Below, in pieces: positions 1 to 7,728 of a DNA stretch of 14,695 bases (its first letter is position 1; the number at the start of each line of letters is the position of its first letter). This DNA comes from CBCXVS01 sp965178525 (lineage in GTDB: Bacteria > Tectomicrobia > Entotheonellia > Entotheonellales > Entotheonellaceae). The position numbers were made by a program, and so were the translations under genes. The stretch covers positions 1-14,695 of the forward strand of contig CBCXVS010000203.1 in the NCBI GenBank assembly GCA_965178525.1, written 5' to 3'. Under the pieces are notes generated by a model that worked only from the letters and a program-made list of their open reading frames with translations, did not search any database and was not told where the DNA came from.

Positions 1-242
1 TGACAAAACCCCCTCATGTGTTGGGTCAACCGTTGACACGACCAGCAGTTAGAGCTTCACTTCATGCCATTCGGGTCAGCCCTGACTATATGAGGATGGC
101 GGGGTTGGCCTAGCCTCAGGCGTCATACGTTGTCCTGACTCGATATGCAAGCCAATCGGGCTGCATGGACAAAACGCTCTTTTTGCGAGCGAGTTCTGGA
201 AAGCTACACGGATTTCTGCTCAATTGCTGATGGCATGTCCCG

Positions 243-270
243 CCAGCGGGCCGGAAGGACGGCCCGCTGG
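243..270 (-). terminator. GC-rich hairpin after the pilZ gene
   Basis: A perfect 11-bp inverted repeat (CCAGCGGGCCG and its complement) flanks a 6-nt loop. It lies about 23 nt beyond the stop codon of the minus-strand PilZ gene. The position and stem strength suit a transcription end or 3' protective hairpin. No T-run follows on the minus strand, so it is not a textbook intrinsic terminator. Confidence 0.35.
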
Positions 271-293
271 GGCTCTGCCTGGCGATGGGTAGC

Positions 294-698
294 CTATGAG
301 GAGTGCGCCTGTCCACTTTCGCCGAGGTGGGGTAGTAAGTCTGCCAGGCATTCGCGCCAGTACATGGGAGCATGCGTCGTACAATCGACGGCGATGTCCC
401 AACACTCCGGCTCAATGGTGTGGGTCCGTATCAGGGTTGCATCAATGTCGAGAGCCATCTCGACGATGGTCATTTTGACATGGCTGCCTTCCAGAGCCTC
501 GAGGGATAGCTGATGCTGCACGAACTCGGGACTCAGATCCTGACGCTTCACCCTGATAAGCATCCCAGCCGCCGACGCATTAAGGATGGTGCCGTAGGTG
601 GCAAGGCACAGCACACGTTCCACCGCGTGCATCTCTGCCACATGGATGGGATCCAGAAGCTTCCGTGGAGATTCTCTTCTTTCCATTGGGCATTCCAT
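294..698 (-). CDS. PilZ-domain protein (probable c-di-GMP receptor)
   Basis: This encodes 134 residues in essentially one PilZ domain. Both signature motifs are visible: an RxxxR element at R8-R12 (ERRESPRK) and an [D/N]xSxxG element at N40-A-S-A-A-G45, about 28 residues apart as usual in the family. PilZ domains bind cyclic di-GMP and relay it to motility, polysaccharide or transcription outputs; which output applies here cannot be read from the sequence. The ATG at 698 was chosen because the domain starts right after it. The frame stays open upstream to 902, but those residues look unlike protein and would cover the conserved promoter-like element at 773-818. A second ATG at 686 is also possible. 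The ribosome binding site is poor in both cases. The gene stands alone, with a GC hairpin behind it. Domain identity is fairly sure; start and role are not. Confidence 0.72.
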   Translation of the reverse strand: MECPMERRESPRKLLDPIHVAEMHAVERVLCLATYGTILNASAAGMLIRVKRQDLSPEFVQHQLSLEALEGSHVKMTIVEMALDIDATLIRTHTIEPECWDIAVDCTTHAPMYWRECLADLLPHLGESGQAHSS

Positions 699-772
699 TT
701 TACCATATTGTCCGCCAAATCCTCTGCTGTGTCTATCGGCAGATGAGCATGAAAGTTGAGAGAGGGAACGCG

Positions 773-818
773 TAAGTGCCCGAACAAAACTAAATTCATA
801 TTTTTCCTCTGGAAAAAT
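773..818 (-). promoter_or_regulatory. Conserved promoter/operator element, copy 1 (pilZ)
   Basis: Read on the minus strand, 785-818 matches 3576-3609 (plus strand, before the Lon-like gene) at 30 of 34 bases. The four differences are all A/G transitions. Shared blocks in order are ATTTTTCCAG, GGAAA, ATAT, AATTTA and TTTTG, each separated by one purine. A further block GGYACTTA follows at the same distance (773-780). Inside it is a perfect dyad, ATTTTTCC-N3-GGAAAAAT (800-818), and a -10-like TATGAA. It sits about 75-90 nt upstream of the PilZ start in the direction of transcription. A shared promoter with a repressor or activator site is the simplest reading; the regulator is unknown. Confidence 0.6.
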
Positions 819-1237
819 GATGTCGCTAATTTTGTCCAGGGACTTAGACTGAATTCCGCACGTTCTCACGAACAGGTTGCATGCCTCTGTGCCAAGGGCC
901 ATAATGGCGCCTGAGGATGATGGGTCCGACTCGCTGTCGGAGAGGATACGGCAAAGCTGCTTCGGAATATTTCAGAACAGGGTAGACTTCATTAATAGTA
1001 GAATACGCGTGGCAGGCCGGAGCCCCCCAGACTGCAGGGCCAACACAACGCGCTTGAAACATGGGCGCAAAATTCTTATCCTCCGAGCATTGCCTCCGGG
1101 CGATCGGATGCCAGTGTTAGAGCCACGGCACATTGAACGCCATCGATAGAACGACAGCAGCCAGACGATGGCCGTTTGTAGGAATGCAATGAGCGGCACT
1201 GCCGCAGCCAATGCCTTGCAGGCACAATGGGAAATCT
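819..1237. other. Intergenic region between divergent pilZ and prc
   Basis: No convincing gene was found on either strand. The short open frames lack family resemblance and good ribosome binding sites. Visible items are a small dyad, TCCGAC-N5-GTCGGA (near 926-942), and a candidate sigma-70 promoter for prc at 1054-1082, listed separately. The region presumably holds the divergent control signals of pilZ and prc. Confidence 0.5.
1054..1082 (+). promoter_or_regulatory. Candidate sigma-70 promoter for prc
   Basis: TTGAAA (1054-1059) and TATCCT (1077-1082) are separated by 17 nt and match the -35/-10 consensus at 5/6 and 4/6. A start near 1089 would give a leader of about 150 nt before the prc ATG at 1238. 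This is a match by eye only; such pairs also occur by chance. Confidence 0.27.
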
Positions 1238-3487
1238 ATGAAGGCATACAATGGGTCTCTTGGTGTTATTCTTAGTCTTGTCCTCGGGCTCGCATCCTGC
1301 TCGGAACGAGCACCTCATGCGATTTCCGCCATGCCGTTACCGAACTCCCCGTCAGGCTTGGCGACCTTCACGGCTGCAACAAGCGGGACCCTGTCTCATC
1401 CTACTTCGGAGACGCGTCTCGCCCGCGCCGCGACCGCATCGAGTGACACCTCCGGAGCCGAGGCCGTCCGTGAGGCGCTGCTGGCCGAAGGCGTGCTGAC
1501 GTTACTGCAAAGGCGTCATTTACGTACGCGACCACTCGACGACGCGACGTCTAAGGCCGCCTTTGACATCTTTCTCTCGTGGCTTGACCCCCGCAAACTC
1601 TACCTCACCCAAACCGATGTCCATCACCTGCGGCAATATGCCTCGGCGCTGGACGACCAGCTGAGCGGAGGCCGGCTCGACCTCGGGCACGAGGCCGGCG
1701 TGCTCAAGCGGCGCCGCGCGGCTCTTGTCGCGCCATGGGTGCAGGCATTGCTGAGCCAACCCTTCGATTTTACCCGCGGCGAATCTCTCGAACTCACGGG
1801 CAAGAAACGGGCGTTCTGTCAGAACGATGAGGCGCTCCGCGAACGCTGGCGGCGAGTCTTAAAGTACGAAGTTTTAGTGCTCATCGAGCGGGCTAAGAAG
1901 ACCGAGCAGATCCGACGGCAAGCCGCAACAGACGACGCGGACAACGCGCCCCCCAAGACCGATGTTGAGCTTGAGGCGGAATCCCGCACCAAACTCGCAG
2001 AGCGCTACGAGGTGCGTTTCGATCGGATCGCCAAGGAGAAACGAGAGGACGACATCGAGCGCTTGATCAATGCCTTCGTTCGCGTATACGATCCCCATAC
2101 GACCTATTTGCCACCCTACCGCAAAGAAAATCTCGATATCCGCATGAGTGGAGCACTCGAGGGCATTGGGGCCGTGCTGCGCCAGGAAGAGGGTTTGATC
2201 AAAGTCCAGCGGATCGTACCGGGGAGCGCGAGCTGGCGCCAAGGGCAGCTACAAGCCGAGGACATTATCTTGGCCGTGGCGCAAGCCGGCGGGGAGCCCG
2301 TCGATGTCGTCGATACGCGCTTGCGCGAAGCGGTGCAGCTCATTCGCGGGAAAAAGGGGACCGTGGTGAAGCTGACGGTGCGCAAACCTGACGGTAATGT
2401 CGTGGTCATCCCGATCACGCGAGAGGTGGTCCGACTCGATAGTACCTATGTGAAAGCGGCGGTGCTCGAACTCCAGGATATGACCGGACGCTTCGCCTAT
2501 ATCCATTTGCCCACATTCTATGGCAGTGTGCGCGGACGTCGTCCGGCCCGGCGCGCGTCTGTGGACATCTGGCGGGCGCTGGCGAAGCTCGAGCACGAAG
2601 ACGTGCGCGGACTCATCCTGGATGTGCGGGGCAATGGCGGCGGCTTTTTGCATGAAGCGGTGCGAGTCAGCGGACTGTTCATTACGAACGGTCCGATTTT
2701 ACAGACACGCAATGCCAACGGCAAACAGGAAGTGCTCAAGGACAAAGACAAATCGATTGCCTTCACAGGGCCGCTCGTGGTTTTGGTCGATGGATTTAGC
2801 GCCTCCGCCTCTGAAATTGTGGCTGCGGCCTTGCAAGATTATGGCCGTGCGGTCGTCTTGGGCAGCGCCACTCATGGTAAAGGGACCGTGCAGCACCTGC
2901 ACAGCTTGGACAAGGTCGTCGGCGCCGCACCGACGATGCCGTCTCTAGGGACTTTGAAGCTTACCCAATACCAATTCTATCGGATTAATGGCGCCTCGAC
3001 GCAGCTACGAGGTGTGATACCGGACGTACCCCTTCCCAATCCCATGGCGCATCTCGATATCGGCGAGCGCTCCAAGGATAATGCGATTTCCTGGAATGCG
3101 ATCGAGCCGGCCCCGTATGATCCGTGGCCACATCGCTGGGATACGGAAAGCCTACGTACCAAGAGCCTCGCCCGACAAGCCGACAATGACATGTTTACCA
3201 AAGTTACGGAGCGCACCACCTTTTTGCGGCAGCAGCGCGATGACACGATCGAATCGCTCGACAAGACCGTGTGGTTTCAGCGGCGAGCGCACAGTAATGC
3301 CGCGTTGGACGCGTTGGAACTGGATGACGCGGCGCGGTTTAAGGTCCACCCGGTCGCGTATACCAAGAATACGCATCTCCCACAGGAGGAACAAGATAAG
3401 ATCGCCATGGAGTGGGCTCAAGAACTCCATGACGATCCGTGGATTGAAGAGGCGTTGCGGGTTGTCGATGACATGACTGGGAAATAG
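1238..3487 (+). CDS. prc: Tail-specific (C-terminal processing) protease Prc, lipoprotein form
   Basis: This is a serine endopeptidase of family S41A that degrades or trims envelope proteins from their C-termini. Numbered from the ATG at 1238 (749 aa), it has a lipoprotein signal with lipobox L-A-S-C21 and Ser at +2; the N-terminal TSP domain (LDPRKLYLTQ); the DPHTTYLPP motif; a PDZ domain at about 309-395 (starting GIGAVL); the S41 core with catalytic Ser523 in FSASASEI and Lys548 in GKGTVQ, 25 residues apart as in E. coli Prc; and the C-terminal DUF3340-type helical region. An ATG at 1211 is in frame, but the 1238 start puts Lys2 and the hydrophobic stretch in the usual signal-peptide place and has GGGAAA just upstream. 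E. coli Prc is about 680 aa with an ordinary cleavable signal, so a lipid anchor here is notable. The next gene (Lon-like) begins 151 nt downstream with its own promoter element. Confidence 0.95.
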   Translation: MKAYNGSLGVILSLVLGLASCSERAPHAISAMPLPNSPSGLATFTAATSGTLSHPTSETRLARAATASSDTSGAEAVREALLAEGVLTLLQRRHLRTRPLDDATSKAAFDIFLSWLDPRKLYLTQTDVHHLRQYASALDDQLSGGRLDLGHEAGVLKRRRAALVAPWVQALLSQPFDFTRGESLELTGKKRAFCQNDEALRERWRRVLKYEVLVLIERAKKTEQIRRQAATDDADNAPPKTDVELEAESRTKLAERYEVRFDRIAKEKREDDIERLINAFVRVYDPHTTYLPPYRKENLDIRMSGALEGIGAVLRQEEGLIKVQRIVPGSASWRQGQLQAEDIILAVAQAGGEPVDVVDTRLREAVQLIRGKKGTVVKLTVRKPDGNVVVIPITREVVRLDSTYVKAAVLELQDMTGRFAYIHLPTFYGSVRGRRPARRASVDIWRALAKLEHEDVRGLILDVRGNGGGFLHEAVRVSGLFITNGPILQTRNANGKQEVLKDKDKSIAFTGPLVVLVDGFSASASEIVAAALQDYGRAVVLGSATHGKGTVQHLHSLDKVVGAAPTMPSLGTLKLTQYQFYRINGASTQLRGVIPDVPLPNPMAHLDIGERSKDNAISWNAIEPAPYDPWPHRWDTESLRTKSLARQADNDMFTKVTERTTFLRQQRDDTIESLDKTVWFQRRAHSNAALDALELDDAARFKVHPVAYTKNTHLPQEEQDKIAMEWAQELHDDPWIEEALRVVDDMTGK

Positions 3488-3575
3488 CGCGTACGGTCCT
3501 GAAGAAACACGCGTTTTCTTTATCTTACGGGCGTACCGGAACCACGTGAGTGCCTGGGCATCATGACCTTGATAT

Positions 3576-3621
3576 ATTTTTCCAGGGGAAAGATATAAAT
3601 TTAATTTTGCCTCGGTACTTA
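3576..3621 (+). promoter_or_regulatory. Conserved promoter/operator element, copy 2 (Lon-like gene)
   Basis: This is the second copy of the element found at 773-818, in the same orientation relative to its gene. An 11-bp dyad with one mismatch, TATATTTTTCC-N3-GGAAAGATATA (3573-3597), lies between a -35-like TTGATA (3569-3574) and a -10-like TATAAA (3594-3599), 19 nt apart. A dyad centred in a 19-nt spacer recalls MerR-type promoters, but a simple repressor operator fits as well. The conserved stretch goes on through TTTTG to GGTACTTA (3614-3621). The element ends 17 nt before the start codon, with AGGAAAG as the ribosome binding site in between. Confidence 0.6.
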
Positions 3622-3638
3622 ACAGGAAAGTATCTGCC

Positions 3639-6089
3639 ATGACACTATCCCATCCCACGGAACTGACGCCAACGCAGCTGCGTTGGCGCTACGACCCGGC
3701 TGCACTCGGGTTTGAAACCACCGATGAGGTCAATCCCGACTCCGGCATGGTCGGACAAGTGACGGCACAGGAGGCGTTACGCTTCGGCCTCGAATGCGAT
3801 GCGCCCGGTCAGAATGTCTACGTGCGCGGCTCGCGCGGCACCGGCCGCACGACCATGGTGCGGCAGTTGCTTCAGGAACTCGCGCCGGTATCGCACAACA
3901 AACGCGACCGTTGCTATGTGCACAATTTTACGCGCCCCGACCGCCCGCGCTTAATTGCATTGCCTGCCGGGAAGGCGCGGATGTTTCGTCACCGCATCTG
4001 CGAACTGGCGGAGTTCATCCGCGATGGACTCCGCCAGGCGTTGGATGCCGAACCCTATGTCTCCGAGCGTAACGCGATTCAGCAGCGCGTCCAACGCGCC
4101 ATCCAGGCCATCACCCAACCTCTGGAACAGGAACTGGCCCAGGTCGGCATGGCGCTCGTCTCCATGCAACAGGGGCCCGTGGCGCAGACGGTCATCTTCC
4201 CCCTGGTCGAGGGGCAACCCGTACCGCCCCAACAGTTTCGTCAACTGGTGGCCCAGGGGCAGGTCGCACCCGAACGTCTGCAGCAGTTCGATGACCTGTA
4301 TCCGGCATTTCAAAAACGACTCCAAGATATTGGTAAACGCGTCAACGAGGCGTCCCGCGCTGGCGCCAAGGACGTGGAGACGCTCAACGCCGAGGCCACA
4401 CGCAGCCTGTTGGAGCCCCTGACGCAGGACATTCTGACCGATTTTCCCAACGACGCTGTACGTCAGTTTATCGAGGAGATGACAACCGATGTGATCGAAA
4501 ACCGCCTGCGTCCGGGGGCAGAACTACCCGACCCGACGAGCATTTACGATGTCAATGTCGTCCTGGAACACACCGACATGACGCTGCGCCCGATTGTCCA
4601 AGAGCAGGCGCCGAGCGTGATCAACCTGCTTGGGAGCATCGAGCCCGAGTGGGGGGGCAATGGGAGTCGGCCGACAACGGACTACCGAAGTGTGCGTGCT
4701 GGCGCGCTGTTGCGGGCGGACGGTGGATATCTGATTCTGGATGTGCGTGAGCTGTTGTCAGAACCTGGGGCGTGGCACGCCCTCATTCGTACGCTGCGAA
4801 CCGGGCGGCTCGAAATCATTCCGCCAGAGGTCCGCTGGATAGGCCCCGCCGTCGTCGTCCAACCCGAACCCATTGACATCCAGGTCCGTGTGATTCTCAT
4901 TGGCGATCCGACGACCTATTATCAGCTGGATCACCAGGATCGGGATTTTCGTGATCTCTTTAAGGTGCTGGCGGATTTCGACAGCGAACTCGACCGATCC
5001 GACGAGAGCGTGTATCAGTATGCGGTAGTGACGTCGCATCTGTCGCACACGGAAGGGTTGTTGCCGTTTCACCGCTCGGCTGTGGCCGCACTGGCCGAAC
5101 ACGGCGCCCGCATCACGGCCCGTGCCGGCAAACTGACGGCCCGCTTCGGACGTATCGGTGATATTGCGCGGGAAAGCGCCTTTCTGGCCTCGAAGGCCGG
5201 GGCTGATTGTGTGCTGGCGGAGCACGTCAAGCAGGCGGTTGCCCGCACCAAGGAGCGCGCCAGCTTGCCGTCACGCAAGTTTGAGCAACTGGTCCATAAC
5301 GGCACCATTATCGTGCAAACAGACAAAGCGGTCGTGGGGCAGGTGAATGGCCTGGCCGTGATGCACGCCGGGCCTTTAACCTATGGATTTCCGGCACGCA
5401 TTACGGCGACCATCGGACCCGGCAGTGCCGGCCTCATCAATATCGAGGGACATGCGCAGATGTCCGGTTCCATCCACACCAAGGGGTTCCACATCTTGGG
5501 TGGCTTGCTGCGTCATCTGCTGCAAACCTCACACCCGCTCGCGTTTAGCGCTTCGGTTGCCTTCGAGCAGAGCTACGGCGGCATTGACGGCGACTCGGCG
5601 TCGGGCGCGGAAATCTGTTGTCTGCTCAGCGCCTTGACGGATATGCCCATCAAGCAAAGCTTGGCGATGACGGGGGCCATTGATCAGCATGGCCATCTTG
5701 AAGCGATTGGGGGCGTGAACGAGAAGATCGAAGGCTTTTTCGATGCCTGTCATTATTGCGATCTGACCGGCGACCAGGGCGTCATTATCCCCAAGGCCAA
5801 CGCCGGTGACCTCATGCTCCGTGAGGACGTAGTGGCGGCCTGTGCGCGTGGCGCGTTTCATATCTATGCCGTTGGCGCCATTCACGAGGCGCTCGAAATC
5901 CTGACCGGGATTGCCGCGGGTGAGTTGGTCAATGGCGCCTATCCGGAAGGAACCGTGCTGCACAATGCGGTGGAGAGCGCGGAGGCATATTGGCGCCTCA
6001 CGTTGCAGAGCCCGCAACAGCTCACACCGGTCGAAGAGACGCTGGCCGACAGAGACGACCTGGCCGCGTCGCCCAGGCCTGTACGCTGA
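3639..6089 (+). CDS. Lon-family ATP-dependent protease (AAA_32 / LonB-like)
   Basis: The protein has 816 residues: an N-terminal region with a P-loop at G64-S-R-G-T-G-R-T71, a long helical insertion (about 115-260), the AAA core with GGYLILD368 as Walker B-like strand, and a C-terminal Lon protease domain. The Ser-Lys dyad is clear: Ser653 in GDSAS and Lys696 in NEKIEGF, 43 residues apart as in E. coli Lon (679/722). It belongs to the group of Lon proteins lacking the classical N-terminal substrate domain, like E. coli YcbZ, and probably degrades damaged or specific cytosolic proteins. The P-loop has Arg70 where classical Walker A has Lys. I recall this being common in the group but cannot check it. 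The ATG at 3639 has AGGAAAG 8 nt upstream. It has its own promoter element shared with pilZ. It converges with the hydrolase-receiver gene, 58 nt away. Confidence 0.92.
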   Translation: MTLSHPTELTPTQLRWRYDPAALGFETTDEVNPDSGMVGQVTAQEALRFGLECDAPGQNVYVRGSRGTGRTTMVRQLLQELAPVSHNKRDRCYVHNFTRPDRPRLIALPAGKARMFRHRICELAEFIRDGLRQALDAEPYVSERNAIQQRVQRAIQAITQPLEQELAQVGMALVSMQQGPVAQTVIFPLVEGQPVPPQQFRQLVAQGQVAPERLQQFDDLYPAFQKRLQDIGKRVNEASRAGAKDVETLNAEATRSLLEPLTQDILTDFPNDAVRQFIEEMTTDVIENRLRPGAELPDPTSIYDVNVVLEHTDMTLRPIVQEQAPSVINLLGSIEPEWGGNGSRPTTDYRSVRAGALLRADGGYLILDVRELLSEPGAWHALIRTLRTGRLEIIPPEVRWIGPAVVVQPEPIDIQVRVILIGDPTTYYQLDHQDRDFRDLFKVLADFDSELDRSDESVYQYAVVTSHLSHTEGLLPFHRSAVAALAEHGARITARAGKLTARFGRIGDIARESAFLASKAGADCVLAEHVKQAVARTKERASLPSRKFEQLVHNGTIIVQTDKAVVGQVNGLAVMHAGPLTYGFPARITATIGPGSAGLINIEGHAQMSGSIHTKGFHILGGLLRHLLQTSHPLAFSASVAFEQSYGGIDGDSASGAEICCLLSALTDMPIKQSLAMTGAIDQHGHLEAIGGVNEKIEGFFDACHYCDLTGDQGVIIPKANAGDLMLREDVVAACARGAFHIYAVGAIHEALEILTGIAAGELVNGAYPEGTVLHNAVESAEAYWRLTLQSPQQLTPVEETLADRDDLAASPRPVR

Positions 6090-6147
6090 GCGATCAAGTG
6101 ACTTTTGGCGCACCCACTTGCCGGCCCGTGTCGCGTACCCAGGCCGG

Positions 6148-7476
6148 TTAGCGTGCAGTGCTACGCATGAGCCAGGCGCGGATGCGGGAGCGCGTCAGCG
6201 TTGGCTTCACGGGTGTCGCCTGATAATCCGTTGCCCCAGCCGCAAATGCCTCGACCAGCTCGGTTTCATCCAGCTTGCCGCCAGCTAACATCATAATGGG
6301 CACGTCGCGCAGACAGGGCTCGGTTTCAGCGCGTAACATCCGGCAAATGTCGAGCCCTTTGCTCTCCGGTAGGGCGATGTCGATGACGACTGCCGCCGGA
6401 TGTTCCTGGCACGCCAGTTGCAACGCGATCTCCCCATTGTCAGCGGTCAACACCCGCAGTCCCTCGGCCTGTAACGCCGACTCAAACAGGCGCATGCGCT
6501 CGGCATCAGCGTCTATGAGAAGGACGGTATGGGCCTTGTGTGGCGCTAGGCGTAGAGCGGATATCTCCGTGTTGCCGGAGGATATCGTACGAGCCGGTCC
6601 ATTGGGTAAGGCAATCTCCTGGCCTTCGGCAGCGGCATCGATGTCTAGCCCACCCCCAGCCGCCGTGGCCCGATCACAAGCATACGTGTAGAGCCGGTCG
6701 ATGCTGGCGTCATCCCGAATCGGGTCATGGTGAAAGAGGGCGAGACGCTTCGCCCCTGCCAGCAACGCATAGTCTACCGAGCGTTCGATCGGCATGTGAC
6801 CCCAGCCCGATTTGGCGGGAAACTCGTCCAAGGTGTACTGCGAGTCGTGAATAATCAGATCGGCGCCTTCGAGAAACCGGATGTGACGCCGATCTTCGTG
6901 GTGGAGGGGCATCGTCCCCACTGGCGCATCGAGTGGATGGAGCGAAAACGGCTCAAAATCGGTGGCATAGACAAGCGTTGTCCCGTCCACTTCGAGGCGA
7001 TACCCGAGCGTAAAAACGGGATGATTGAGATACTGTGTGGTCACACGGATACTGCCGACCTCGAAGACCCCCTCCCGCAGATGATGGATCTTGGCGAGGG
7101 CATTCAGGTCGTCCAGCGAGACCGGGAAATGCTCATAGACCATCTGGCCTTCAAGCCCCCGCCCGATCTGCCGACCGAGGCCGTCGGGTCCATAGATCTC
7201 CCAGTGGTGGCCGGGAATAAACAGCGGCGCGAAAAACGGAAATCCCTGAATATGGTCCCAATGGGTATGGCCGATGAGGAGCGCACCATGGATCGGGTCT
7301 TGATGCTCTGCCAGCAACGCCCGTCCGAGTGGGATCGCGCCAGTGCCGCAATCGAGCACCACGAGAGTTCCATCATTAGCACGCACCTCCACACAGGAGG
7401 TATTGCCGCCGTATCGCACCGTCGTGGTTCCCGGCGTCGGAACTGAGCCTCGGGTACCCCAGAAGCGAACACGCAT
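6148..7476 (-). CDS. MBL-fold hydrolase fused to a degenerate receiver domain
   Basis: Residues 1 to about 280 form a metallo-beta-lactamase fold hydrolase of the RNase Z / PhnP-like type, with metal motifs H70-T-H-W-D-H75, H152, D173 and H250 (LFHHDP) plus the WGHM box at 225-228. The substrate is likely a phosphodiester but is unknown. Residues 315-442 form a CheY-like receiver: phospho-acceptor Asp366 (VVIDIALP) is kept, but the acidic pocket reads LIDAD, the switch Thr is Ala (MMLAGG), and the conserved Lys of DYxxKP is Thr (DYQATP). The receiver may therefore be constitutive or tuned by something other than phosphorylation. The ATG start has GGAG 9 nt upstream, and a good promoter lies at 7560-7588, so it is likely a single-gene unit. 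The family name of the fusion is not known to me. Confidence 0.88.
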   Translation of the reverse strand: MRVRFWGTRGSVPTPGTTTVRYGGNTSCVEVRANDGTLVVLDCGTGAIPLGRALLAEHQDPIHGALLIGHTHWDHIQGFPFFAPLFIPGHHWEIYGPDGLGRQIGRGLEGQMVYEHFPVSLDDLNALAKIHHLREGVFEVGSIRVTTQYLNHPVFTLGYRLEVDGTTLVYATDFEPFSLHPLDAPVGTMPLHHEDRRHIRFLEGADLIIHDSQYTLDEFPAKSGWGHMPIERSVDYALLAGAKRLALFHHDPIRDDASIDRLYTYACDRATAAGGGLDIDAAAEGQEIALPNGPARTISSGNTEISALRLAPHKAHTVLLIDADAERMRLFESALQAEGLRVLTADNGEIALQLACQEHPAAVVIDIALPESKGLDICRMLRAETEPCLRDVPIMMLAGGKLDETELVEAFAAGATDYQATPVKPTLTRSRIRAWLMRSTAR

Positions 7477-7559
7477 GGTAAGTCACTCCGTGACGGTCTG
7501 GTCTGAAGTGAGGTGTCAGGCGTCGGGTGCAGGATGCAACCGTACCTCTCGCGTGGCGC

Positions 7560-7588
7560 ATTATGGCGTTCTTGTCATCTGACGTCAA
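7560..7588 (-). promoter_or_regulatory. Sigma-70-type promoter for the MBL-receiver gene
   Basis: On the minus strand TTGACG (7588-7583) and CATAAT (7565-7560) are separated by exactly 17 nt, each 5/6 to consensus. The expected start near 7553 gives a leader of about 77 nt. The -35 overlaps the 8-base palindrome TGACGTCA. Because it lies between the kup stop and this gene, it argues that the gene is not merely read through from kup. Confidence 0.5.
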
Positions 7589-7728
7589 GTGTGCTCGTGA
7601 TGTTTTTCGCGATTTTGTCCGCCACATGCCGCTTCTTGACGTGATGAAAGGGTCGGTGCAAGCAAGAGAGGTTCCGAAATTCCGAGAAAGCCATGCCGCA
7701 GTTGGCAGACGTTCGGCCGGCACGGGCA

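Noticed and set aside
699..902. N-terminal extension of the PilZ protein to 202 residues
   Set aside because: The added residues resemble no domain, and the coding would run through the conserved promoter-like element at 773-818.
924..1010. Possible c-di-GMP-I riboswitch (ACGGCAAAGC box near a PilZ gene)
   Set aside because: The other conserved parts (GGGCAAACC before it, GGTAGCxGGGTTACC after it) are absent, and the box itself has an extra G.
3502..3526. Terminator after prc (AAGAAA / TTTCTT with T-rich tail)
   Set aside because: The stem is A/T-only with a bulge and almost no loop space; too weak to list.
6121..6147. CCGGCC ... GGCCGG hairpin between the convergent Lon-like and MBL-receiver genes
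   Set aside because: Only 6 bp with a 15-nt loop and no T-run; both arms are self-palindromic, so the pairing is weak evidence.
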